DNA from: an uncultured Erysipelotrichaceae bacterium | Lineage (GTDB): Bacteria > Bacillota_I > Bacilli_A > Erysipelotrichales > Erysipelotrichaceae | Assembly: GCA_944325295.1 (NCBI GenBank) | Contig: CALUZL010000076.1 | Span: forward strand, 1 to 20,008 | Reading direction: 5' to 3' | DNA length: 20,008 bases | Part shown: piece after piece, positions 14,459-20,008 of the stretch | How the letters are laid out: every line of letters starts with the position of its first letter | Position numbering within the stretch: the first letter of the stretch is position 1 | Position numbers and translations under genes: made by a program | Notes under the pieces: model-generated | Databases searched by the model: none | Told to the model about the DNA's origin: nothing | What the model saw: only the letters and a program-made list of their open reading frames with translations

Positions 14459-15018
14459 AATACACCTAAATGTTCAAGCAATATGTTAAATCCTATAAAG
14501 ATCAAAATTATGCCACCGATAAACTCCGCTTTGTTTTTAAATTTAGATCCGAAAAAGTGGCCGATAAGTATCCCGATAAAAGATATAACAAACGTTATTA
14601 TACCAATGCTGCCAACTGCCAATGTTATATCGACACTTAAAAAGGCAAATGTGATTCCGACCACAAGCGCATCTATCGATGTCGCTATCCCCATGATCAA
14701 AACTTCTTTAACATTTAAAACATACTCTTGCCCTTCTTCGTCATCTTTATCAAAAGCTTCTTTTATCATGTTAAAACCGATAATACCCAAAAGGATAAAA
14801 GCTATCCAATGATCTATGGAAGTTATATATTTTTCAAACTGACTTCCAAACAAATACCCGACAAAGGGCATAAAAGCCTGAAAAAATCCAAAGCAAGCCG
14901 CTATTATGAGTCCGTCTTTTACCTTTAAAAAGGGCATCTTAAGTCCCTGGCAGATCGCAACCGCAAAAGCGTCCATCGCCAAACCGACAGCGATCATAAA
15001 TACCATTCCCATTGACAT
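14455..15018 (-). CDS. mntP: Manganese efflux pump MntP
   Basis: This 187-residue inner-membrane protein matches MntP/YebN in length (188 in E. coli) and layout. It has six helices in two repeats, with the paired acidic motifs A-M-D-A-F-A-V in helix 1 and S-I-D-A-L-V-V-G in helix 4 that are thought to carry Mn2+. It exports excess Mn2+. The start is uncertain: ATGs occur at codons 1, 3 and 5, none with a good Shine-Dalgarno sequence. A TATTAT/TATACT box lies 6-9 bases before the first one. There is no room for a yybP-ykoY manganese riboswitch in the 40-base gap to the upstream gene. It heads the group mntP, small protein, lipid kinase, ltaS. Confidence 0.9.
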   Translation of the reverse strand: MSMGMVFMIAVGLAMDAFAVAICQGLKMPFLKVKDGLIIAACFGFFQAFMPFVGYLFGSQFEKYITSIDHWIAFILLGIIGFNMIKEAFDKDDEEGQEYVLNVKEVLIMGIATSIDALVVGITFAFLSVDITLAVGSIGIITFVISFIGILIGHFFGSKFKNKAEFIGGIILIFIGFNILLEHLGVL

Positions 15019-15024
15019 AATATC

Positions 15025-15033
15025 AGTATAATA
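15025..15033 (-). promoter_or_regulatory. Candidate -10 box before mntP
   Basis: Overlapping TATTAT (15028-15033) and TATACT (15025-15030) lie 9 and 6 bases before the mntP ATG on the minus strand. TTTCAA 17 bases further up is a weak -35 candidate. Use of this box would give a near-leaderless mRNA. Confidence 0.35.
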
Positions 15034-15058
15034 ACCTATTAATCACTTATTTGAAACA

Positions 15059-15385
15059 TCAATTTTTTCTTTCGATCGAAGCTTTAAAAGAAAATCCATC
15101 CGGATACCTCTCTTTTAATTTAAGGATATTTTTATGTGCTACCTCATCAAGGCTTACGTTTAAAAGATCGCTCAGGTAAGAGACATACCACAAGACATCG
15201 CCAAGCTCCTTGATAAGATACTCGCGATCTAGTTTATGCTTGTGGCCGTATACCTTTTTGATGTGGTCGATCACTTCGCCGCTTTCACCGCTAAGACCCA
15301 TCGCCGCAACGATTATTCCTTTTAAATCATCGTCATATTCGGCAGCACTTCTTTTTGCTAATTTTTGATATTCTTCAAATTCCAT
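15059..15385 (-). CDS. MazG-like nucleotide pyrophosphohydrolase
   Basis: A 108-residue cytoplasmic protein. The helix G-L-S-G-E-S-G-E-V-I-D-H-I-K-K (about 30-44) and the later K-E-L-G-D-V-L-W-Y (about 59-67) provide the E-xx-E and E-xx-D metal-binding residues of the all-alpha NTP pyrophosphatase (MazG-like) family. Such single-domain enzymes split (d)NTPs, often damaged ones, to the monophosphate and pyrophosphate; the exact substrate is unknown. AAAGGATAG precedes the ATG and overlaps the stop codon of the large membrane-protein gene, with 2 bases between the two coding regions, so they share an operon. Confidence 0.87.
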   Translation of the reverse strand: MEFEEYQKLAKRSAAEYDDDLKGIIVAAMGLSGESGEVIDHIKKVYGHKHKLDREYLIKELGDVLWYVSYLSDLLNVSLDEVAHKNILKLKERYPDGFSFKASIERKN

Positions 15386-15387
15386 AA

Positions 15388-17061
15388 TTAATCTATCCTT
15401 TTAATGTCTTCAACAGATCGGATCTCGCCATCGAGATAAGAAACCATATAACTCTCACCAATAGTCATCGTACCGATTATATCTTCATTAGAATCTTCTA
15501 CCAATACCTTGTAGTGATCGTCGTTTTGATCGGTGATATAAGCTTTAGTAAGACCTTCGCTTTGAAGCAGACGCAAGTCTTTTACCGTAATGACTTTTTC
15601 CAAAAGATCGTCGCTTCCTTCAACAGATATGCCGCTGTCACTTATGAATTTTCTCTTTAAGGCTTCAAGACCTTCATCGATCGAGACAGAAGCTACTTTT
15701 TGATAATCCGTCGCATCGACCATCGCGTACATCTTGATAAGTCCGGCATCATCTTTTAAAGACATCAGATAAACGGGATTGCCGCCGATATTTACCAAAA
15801 GCGGAAAGGTCGCCTGATAACCAAAGTCACTGACGTTACCTTCGGCAGAACGCATTGCCGATAATTCATCAGCTCCCGGACTTTTGATCTCATGAGCCTC
15901 ATGAGTCCTTAAGTTAACGATCGCAAATCCCAAGTTGGCACTGTCACTGTTAACACTGGTAAGACCTGTATAGATCCATATATCTCCATCCTTTTCCAGA
16001 TAGTTGTAGCCTTCGCTTGGCAAATAGACATCTCTTTGACCGAATACAGAATTAATGTAGCCGTCTTGTAAACTTCCGTAATTTGATAGTTCTTCCATCA
16101 CTAAAGATTCCGGATAGATCCTGTCGACCCAAGATGGCGCATCCAAAGGATCATCATATTTCACCGAATCGCCGGTTATCGGATCAAACAATATGACACC
16201 ACTTACTGATTTCTTTGTTTCTACGCCTTTAAAGTCATAGGTAGTACAAACATACCAAGGATGTCCGTCCTCGTCGATCTCAAAAGAGGGATTACCGAAA
16301 ATCTCACCGGGATAGTCTAGCTGAAGTTTTCTTTGCAGATTCTCATTAAACATAGCTGAAGGTACATATCGCATGCCGTCAAGACCGAGATCTTCAAGTT
16401 TGACAAGTTTTGCTTCACCGGTCGTCGAATTGACCAATATGTATGCCGGTATGCCTTCGCTTCTGTTCATGAAATATTTTAAAACATCGGCATATTCCAG
16501 CGGCGTCACCCGATAGACGCTGTCCTTGTATGAGATCTGGGTATACTCATTGCTTACGGTGAATTGTGAGACCAGCTCAGGCATCTGCCCCATGACTCTG
16601 TCACCTAAGACTTCGCTCGAGTCACGATCGATGATCGCTGTCTTGGAGAAATCAACTTCATCGATCAGAGAAAAATCAGTATCCACGACATTTATCCTTG
16701 CCGCATACTCCTTCGCATTAAAAAGCGGTGAAAAGACTAACATGCTTCCAAACATCAAAACCAAGATAGTGCCTCCTGTAATAAGCGCGATCCTGGTTAT
16801 CTTTTTTTGTACACTCTCACCTATGAGCAGACAATAATAAGCCAGTGAACTCAATACGACGATCGATCCGACGATAATGAACACATACACAAAAAAGCTT
16901 GACGACTTGATATTAAAAGGCGGATGAGCCAAATAAAGAAACGCCAGTACAGCTATCAACAGCACAATCGTACCGATGACAAATGTCTTGATGCTTCTCT
17001 TTCTCGCCTTAGTAAATCCGCCGCCTCTATTGAAGTCAAATCCAAAGTTAAAGTTTTTCAT
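15388..17061 (-). CDS. Conserved membrane protein with large extracytoplasmic domain, function unknown
   Basis: The product is 557 residues from the ATG at 17059-17061. AAGGAG lies 8 bases before it, whereas the longer frame up to 17112 has no ribosome binding site. The protein has a Gly/Phe/Asn-rich cytoplasmic start, three membrane helices within the first ~125 residues, and then a ~430-residue domain without helices. That domain is rich in aromatic and acidic residues, with motifs such as D-R-D-S-S-E-V-L-G-D-R, N-R-S-E-G-I-P-A-Y and G-Y-N-Y-L near its middle. Near the C-terminus a segment (Y-A-M-V-D-A-T-D-Y-Q) resembles PepSY-like repeats. I recall similar long proteins in Bacillota, often labelled loosely as CvpA-like, but I see no CvpA fold. 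No catalytic motif is evident. Confidence 0.75.
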   Translation of the reverse strand: MKNFNFGFDFNRGGGFTKARKRSIKTFVIGTIVLLIAVLAFLYLAHPPFNIKSSSFFVYVFIIVGSIVVLSSLAYYCLLIGESVQKKITRIALITGGTILVLMFGSMLVFSPLFNAKEYAARINVVDTDFSLIDEVDFSKTAIIDRDSSEVLGDRVMGQMPELVSQFTVSNEYTQISYKDSVYRVTPLEYADVLKYFMNRSEGIPAYILVNSTTGEAKLVKLEDLGLDGMRYVPSAMFNENLQRKLQLDYPGEIFGNPSFEIDEDGHPWYVCTTYDFKGVETKKSVSGVILFDPITGDSVKYDDPLDAPSWVDRIYPESLVMEELSNYGSLQDGYINSVFGQRDVYLPSEGYNYLEKDGDIWIYTGLTSVNSDSANLGFAIVNLRTHEAHEIKSPGADELSAMRSAEGNVSDFGYQATFPLLVNIGGNPVYLMSLKDDAGLIKMYAMVDATDYQKVASVSIDEGLEALKRKFISDSGISVEGSDDLLEKVITVKDLRLLQSEGLTKAYITDQNDDHYKVLVEDSNEDIIGTMTIGESYMVSYLDGEIRSVEDIKRID

Positions 17062-17160
17062 AGGTTTATCTCCTTGTATTGATGATACCATATCTGATTC
17101 GATCATAAACATAAATTATGTGTGCCGCTAGTGCTGTCTTTATGCTAATATATAGGGGTG

Positions 17161-17199
17161 ATGTGGGTCGTTTTCACAACCCGCATTTTACTTTTTTTA
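17161..17199 (+). promoter_or_regulatory. Terminator-like leader hairpin of the purine permease gene (possible attenuator)
   Basis: ATGTGGGT (17161-17168) pairs with ACCCGCAT (17179-17186; one G-U pair) around a 10-base loop, followed by TTTTACTTTTTTT. This has the form of an intrinsic terminator. It lies just upstream of the AGGAGGG site of the permease gene, and no plus-strand gene precedes it. No purine riboswitch aptamer is recognisable upstream. Confidence 0.55.
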
Positions 17200-17208
17200 G
17201 GAGGGAAA

Positions 17209-18564
17209 ATGGATAAGTTTTTTAAACTGAAAGAAAACGGTACGACAGTTACTACCGAGATAGTAGCAGGTCTGACGACTTTCTTTGCGATGTCTTACAT
17301 CATCGTCGTTAACCCCGGTATACTTTCGCAAGCCGGAATGGAATGGGGAGCAGTCTTTTTAGCGACGATAATCGCATCGATAATCGGTACCTTGGTAATG
17401 GGTCTTGTTGCCAACGTTCCGTATGCGCAAGCTCCCGGCATGGGTCTTAACGCATTCTTTGTCTATACCGTCTGCTTCGGCCTTGGCTTTTCTTGGCAAC
17501 AGGCGCTCTCAATGGTCTTTATCTGTGGTTTGTTCAACATCTTTATTACCGTTACCAAGATAAGGAAATACATAATCAAAGCCATTCCTACGAGCTTACA
17601 AAATGCGATCGGTGGCGGTATTGGTATCTTTGTTGCTTATATCGGGCTTTTGAATGTCGGCATCATCACTTTTGACAGCGGCGTACCGGCTTTGGCCACT
17701 TTGAATATGCCGCAATTCTGGGTCTTTTTGATCGGCCTTTTATTAACTGTCATCTTAACGGTCAAGAATGTGAAGGGCGGCATCCTTATAGCAATCATCG
17801 TGACGACGATCGTCGGTATCCCCTTTGGTGTCACATCGATACAGGATACGACTTCATTCACGGAGGCTGTTGCCGCTTTACCGACGACTTTCTTAGCTAT
17901 ATTCAAAGAAGGCGGCATTGCCAGCTTATTTACGGATATGTCAAAATTGCCGCTGGTCTTGATCACGATATTCTCATTTTCGATCACCGATACCTTTGAC
18001 ACTATCGGCACTTTCATCGGTACCGGCAGAAAAAGCGGTATCTTCTCAGAAGAGGATGAAAAGATGATGACGACATCGAGCGGATTCAAATCAAGACTCG
18101 ATAAAGCTCTGTTCGCTGACGCGACCGCTACAAGTATCGGTGCACTTTTCGGTACATCCAATACGACGACCTTTGTCGAGTCGGCATCAGGTATCGGTGC
18201 TGGCGGCCGCACCGGATTGACCTCGGTTGTTGTTGCGGTTTGCTTTGCACTGTCAGCCTTCTTGGCGAGCTTTATCTCCGCTGTCCCATATGCTGCAACC
18301 GCACCGGCACTTGTCATCGTCGGTGTCATGATGACATCATCTTTTAAAGAGATCGATTGGACAGATCTAAACGAAGCCGTACCATCGTTCTTTGCCGGTA
18401 TCTTCATGGCTATCTGCTACAGCATTTCCTATGGTATAGCTTTTGGATTTATCGCCTATTGCGTCGTTAAGATCATAAATGGCAAGACAAAGGAGATCCA
18501 TCCGATCCTTTGGGTCTGCACTTTATTGTTCATATTGAATTTCGTTCTCTTGGCACTTTTATAA
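17209..18564 (+). CDS. NCS2 family purine permease (guanine/hypoxanthine/adenine, PbuG/AzgA-like)
   Basis: The product is 451 residues from the ATG at 17209, which has AGGAGGG seven bases upstream. The in-frame GTG at 17158 would place the leader hairpin inside the coding region and adds an atypical N-terminus. It is a polytopic inner-membrane proton symporter of COG2252. Diagnostic blocks are T-T-E-I-V-A-G-L-T-T-F-F-A-M-S-Y-I-I near residue 15, Q-A-P-G-M-G-L-N-A-F-F near residue 75, the S-I-T-D-T-F-D-T-I-G-T loop near residue 260, and G-T-S-N-T-T-T-F-V-E-S-A-S-G near residue 320. The specific base cannot be read; guanine, hypoxanthine and adenine are all handled by relatives. It is a single-gene unit ending at a strong terminator. 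Confidence 0.93.
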   Translation: MDKFFKLKENGTTVTTEIVAGLTTFFAMSYIIVVNPGILSQAGMEWGAVFLATIIASIIGTLVMGLVANVPYAQAPGMGLNAFFVYTVCFGLGFSWQQALSMVFICGLFNIFITVTKIRKYIIKAIPTSLQNAIGGGIGIFVAYIGLLNVGIITFDSGVPALATLNMPQFWVFLIGLLLTVILTVKNVKGGILIAIIVTTIVGIPFGVTSIQDTTSFTEAVAALPTTFLAIFKEGGIASLFTDMSKLPLVLITIFSFSITDTFDTIGTFIGTGRKSGIFSEEDEKMMTTSSGFKSRLDKALFADATATSIGALFGTSNTTTFVESASGIGAGGRTGLTSVVVAVCFALSAFLASFISAVPYAATAPALVIVGVMMTSSFKEIDWTDLNEAVPSFFAGIFMAICYSISYGIAFGFIAYCVVKIINGKTKEIHPILWVCTLLFILNFVLLALL

Positions 18565-18578
18565 AGAGGCAGATATTT

Positions 18579-18620
18579 AAGACCGGACCAATCTTAATAT
18601 GGTTGACTCGGTCTTTTTTT
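18579..18620 (+). terminator. Terminator of the purine permease gene
   Basis: AAGACCG (18579-18585) pairs with CGGTCTT (18609-18615), extended inside by ACCA/TGGT, and is followed by a run of seven T (18614-18620). It lies 15 bases after the stop codon. Confidence 0.88.
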
Positions 18621-18634
18621 ATACAATCGTCTAA

Positions 18635-18652
18635 TGTAAACAAATATTTACA
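18635..18652. promoter_or_regulatory. Inverted repeat upstream of the XRE/membrane regulator gene
   Basis: TGTAAA-caaata-TTTACA is a perfect 6-6-6 inverted repeat 68 bases before the ATG. Its right arm TTTACA resembles a -35 box, though the best -10 (TATAAA at 18673) is 20 bases away. A TTGACA at 18683-18688 also lacks a proper -10. It could be an autoregulatory operator. Confidence 0.35.
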
Positions 18653-18720
18653 GCTTTGTGAATACTTATATGTATAAAAAAGTTGACATCTAAGCTAAAG
18701 TAGAGTCAGGAGGTATACTT

Positions 18721-19254
18721 ATGGATATCGCAAAAAAGATCGTTTGGTTAAGAAAGACAAAAGGAATGACCCAAGATGAACTGGCGGAAATTTTAAAAGT
18801 TTCCCGACAAACCATCTCCAAATGGGAAAATGGTTCAGTCATGCCGGATGCTTACAACCTGAAAGAGCTGGCTAAAGTCTTTGAGACGACGATCGATGAA
18901 CTGTTGAGCGATGATCCGCCTGATGAGGCACCAAAGTCTCAAGGTGTCGTTGAAGATGTCATCGATCAGAGCGGAAAGATCATCAAGAAACATTGGCGTA
19001 AAGTCGGATACATCATCATCTATTGGGGTATTGGCGCGCTGCTTTTTGGCGTCATTGCAAGCTTAATGATTGAACCCACAATTACTGATCCTTTTACGGG
19101 ACAAACGATCCCTTTTGGCGATTCCTCTGGCACAGTCGGCAAAGCATTTGATTTACTGCCCAAGGTCTTTATTTTTGTCGGAATCGCCCTGATCATCGTC
19201 GGCGCTATCTTAGCCATTAAAGATTATTTGAAAAACCATCATAAAAAATCATAA
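18721..19254 (+). CDS. XRE-family transcriptional regulator with two membrane helices
   Basis: A 177-residue protein. Residues 5-60 are a helix-turn-helix domain of the Cro/CI type (L-R-K-T-K-G-M-T-Q-D-E-L-A-E, then S-R-Q-T-I-S-K-W-E-N-G). Membrane helices lie at about 97-115 and 148-167, joined by a ~30-residue segment with a P-F-T-G-Q motif, ending in a basic tail. The DNA-binding part must be cytoplasmic, so the regulator is tied to the membrane and could sense envelope or membrane state. Its target is unknown. AGGAGG lies seven bases before the ATG. It is flanked by terminators on both sides, so it is expressed alone. Confidence 0.88.
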   Translation: MDIAKKIVWLRKTKGMTQDELAEILKVSRQTISKWENGSVMPDAYNLKELAKVFETTIDELLSDDPPDEAPKSQGVVEDVIDQSGKIIKKHWRKVGYIIIYWGIGALLFGVIASLMIEPTITDPFTGQTIPFGDSSGTVGKAFDLLPKVFIFVGIALIIVGAILAIKDYLKNHHKKS

Positions 19255-19376
19255 GCCAAAGCGATCGGTTTATAGAGTTAAGGAACGAACTCATCAAACA
19301 GGAATGATATACGATGCCGTTGATGATGTCCTCATCAAATTCATCAGAAAATAGAGAGTTATACTCCAACAAAAAC

Positions 19377-19421
19377 AAATCCTCTGTTTTGAAGATACTC
19401 ACTTCTATTCAGAGGATTTTT
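19377..19421 (+). terminator. Terminator downstream of the XRE/membrane regulator
   Basis: AAATCCTCTG (19377-19386) and CAGAGGATTT (19410-19419) form a perfect 10-bp stem, with GAAG/CTTC pairing inside the loop and TTTTTA after it. It lies about 120 bases after the stop. The A-rich left flank could also make it work on the minus strand. Confidence 0.75.
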
Positions 19422-19626
19422 ATGTATAATATTTCACAACTCACTTTTTCAAGAATGACGGACACCGGTTTATCATCTTTATACCAGAAGTTCTCGCTTG
19501 TCCTATATCCATCATAGGGTCATCGCGTACCTGATAAAGTAGCTAAAGTCATCCAAAATAAAGTCTTTGTGACCTGTATATTCGATTTTCAAATAACAAG
19601 CGAAGAGAAGATAAACTAGTCCCTTC

Positions 19627-19720
19627 GCCTATTTAGACAAGCACCCCTAAAATGGACACCCAAATATGCCAGATCATTCTTATTTTTCGAAAATTATATA
19701 TAATCTCGTGCCTATTTAGA
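19627..19720 (+). repeat. Direct repeat pair GCCTATTTAGA
   Basis: Two exact 11-base copies at 19627-19637 and 19710-19720. The second contains the -35 box (TTTAGA) of the promoter for the right-hand XRE gene, so the pair could be operator sites. Confidence 0.5.
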
Positions 19721-19742
19721 ACCTTAAAACAGATGGTATAAT
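19715..19742 (+). promoter_or_regulatory. Promoter of the right-hand XRE regulator gene
   Basis: TTTAGA (19715-19720) and a perfect TATAAT (19737-19742) are 16 bases apart, and the bases before the -10 (TGG) make it an extended -10 element. The untranslated leader would be about 115 bases. Confidence 0.65.
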
Positions 19743-19864
19743 ACGAACATTAAAGATCGATCAAATTGGAAGTTGTATAAATTAAAATCTGTAGAATAGT
19801 GAGTAAACCATGAGTCTACCAAACTAAACTAGAGGTCGGTTGAGAGGATCAAAAAGGAGGTGAT

Positions 19865-20008
19865 ATGATGCAGGCATCAATAGAAAGGAGCCAAGAAAAT
19901 ATGAAGAAGAAAACACTTGGTATGATGATAGCGTCATTAAGAAAAGAAAATGGCATGACACAGTTTGAACTTGCGGAGAAAATGGGAGTGACGGATAAAG
20001 CTGTATCC
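19865..20008 (+). CDS. XRE-family transcriptional regulator, N-terminal part (cut by window end)
   Basis: The frame is open to the edge. From residue 13 it reads MKKKTLGMMIASLRKENGMT, then Q-F-E-L-A-E-K-M-G-V-T-D-K-A-V-S, the first helices of a Cro/CI-type DNA-binding domain of a group that usually starts at that Met. Two starts are possible. The first is ATGATG at 19865/19868 behind AAAGGAGGTGAT, which matches the full anti-Shine-Dalgarno sequence and adds about a dozen residues. The second is the ATG at 19901 behind AAAGGAG. I annotate the upstream one for its stronger site, but the family start favours 19901. The rest of the protein is outside the window. Confidence 0.8.
   Translation, partial: MMQASIERSQENMKKKTLGMMIASLRKENGMTQFELAEKMGVTDKAVS

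Larger units (their letters stand above)
19255..19864. other. Long intergenic stretch between two XRE genes
   Basis: No confident gene. It contains the terminator above, a pair of 11-base direct repeats, a promoter for the right-hand XRE gene, and minus-strand open segments (19217-19402, 19409-19519, 19512-19628) that look weakly protein-like but are broken by stops and a frame change. They may be the remains of a gene; none resembles a family I know. A CACCCCTAAAATGGACACC string near 19642-19660 recalls insertion-sequence ends but stands alone. Confidence 0.4.

Noticed and set aside
15019..15058. yybP-ykoY manganese riboswitch before mntP
   Set aside because: The gap to the upstream gene is 40 bases, too short for the aptamer, and no conserved loop sequence is present.
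17062..17112. Longer start for the large membrane protein at 17112
   Set aside because: No ribosome binding site, while AAGGAG is well placed before the ATG at 17059-17061.
17062..17208. Purine riboswitch aptamer before the NCS2 permease
   Set aside because: The conserved three-way junction and loop motifs are not found; only a single hairpin with a T-rich tail is visible.
17637..18407. 256-codon open frame on the minus strand inside the purine permease gene
   Set aside because: It lies wholly antisense to a clear permease, has a low-complexity, family-less translation and no ribosome binding site.
19642..19660. Inverted terminal repeat of an IS3-like insertion sequence
   Set aside because: Only one copy is present, no transposase is recognisable and no matching opposite end was found; kept only as a hint of debris.
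1..20008. CRISPR array, tRNA or rRNA genes
   Set aside because: No regularly spaced repeats, no cloverleaf with a T-loop motif and no rRNA sequence were seen on either strand.

Overview
The window looks like a chromosomal segment of a low-to-moderate GC Gram-positive bacterium (Bacillota). Strong AGGAGG-type ribosome binding sites, lipoteichoic-acid synthase, a PbuG-like purine permease, MntP, DUF6465 and Mgl-type sugar uptake all fit. The general style suggests Erysipelotrichia or a related anaerobe, but no rRNA is present and this placement is an inference.

Region by region: (1) 1-3116, minus strand: a peptide-use operon, read as M24 peptidase, then OppB/DppB and OppC/DppC permeases, then the first 19 codons of an OppD/DppD ATPase cut by the left edge. 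It has its own promoter with a palindromic, CodY-box-like operator. (2) 3291-8028, minus strand: an mgl galactose/glucose ABC operon (mglB-mglA-mglC) with a strong promoter, a cre-like site over the -35 box, hairpins between mglB and mglA, and a terminator. Two of its proteins are unusual. The binding protein reads as a circular permutation of MglB, and the permease carries a ~215-residue charged coiled-coil N-terminal extension. (3) 8225-9580, plus strand: a TnpB-only IS200/IS605-type element with intact RuvC and zinc-ribbon residues and a probable omega-RNA at its 3' end. (4) 9625-10791, plus strand: a CDF cation exporter, meeting a minus-strand hypothetical gene tail to tail with no gap. 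(5) 10792-15018, minus strand: hypothetical protein, DUF6465-like protein, LtaS-type lipoteichoic acid synthase, diacylglycerol kinase, a small acidic protein and the manganese exporter MntP. (6) 15059-17061, minus strand: a MazG-like pyrophosphohydrolase and a large membrane protein of unknown function. (7) 17209 to the end, plus strand: an NCS2 purine permease with a terminator-like hairpin in its leader, an XRE regulator with two membrane helices, a ~600-base stretch of possible gene debris, and the start of a second XRE regulator.

The genes make sense together as nutrient uptake (peptides, galactose/glucose, purines) beside envelope and metal homeostasis. LtaS releases diacylglycerol, which the kinase next to it can recycle. 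LtaS enzymes use Mn2+, and MntP plus the CDF exporter probably set Mn2+ levels. The most interesting system is the mgl operon: a permuted receptor that keeps almost all sugar- and calcium-binding residues, paired with a permease carrying a large cytoplasmic coiled coil.
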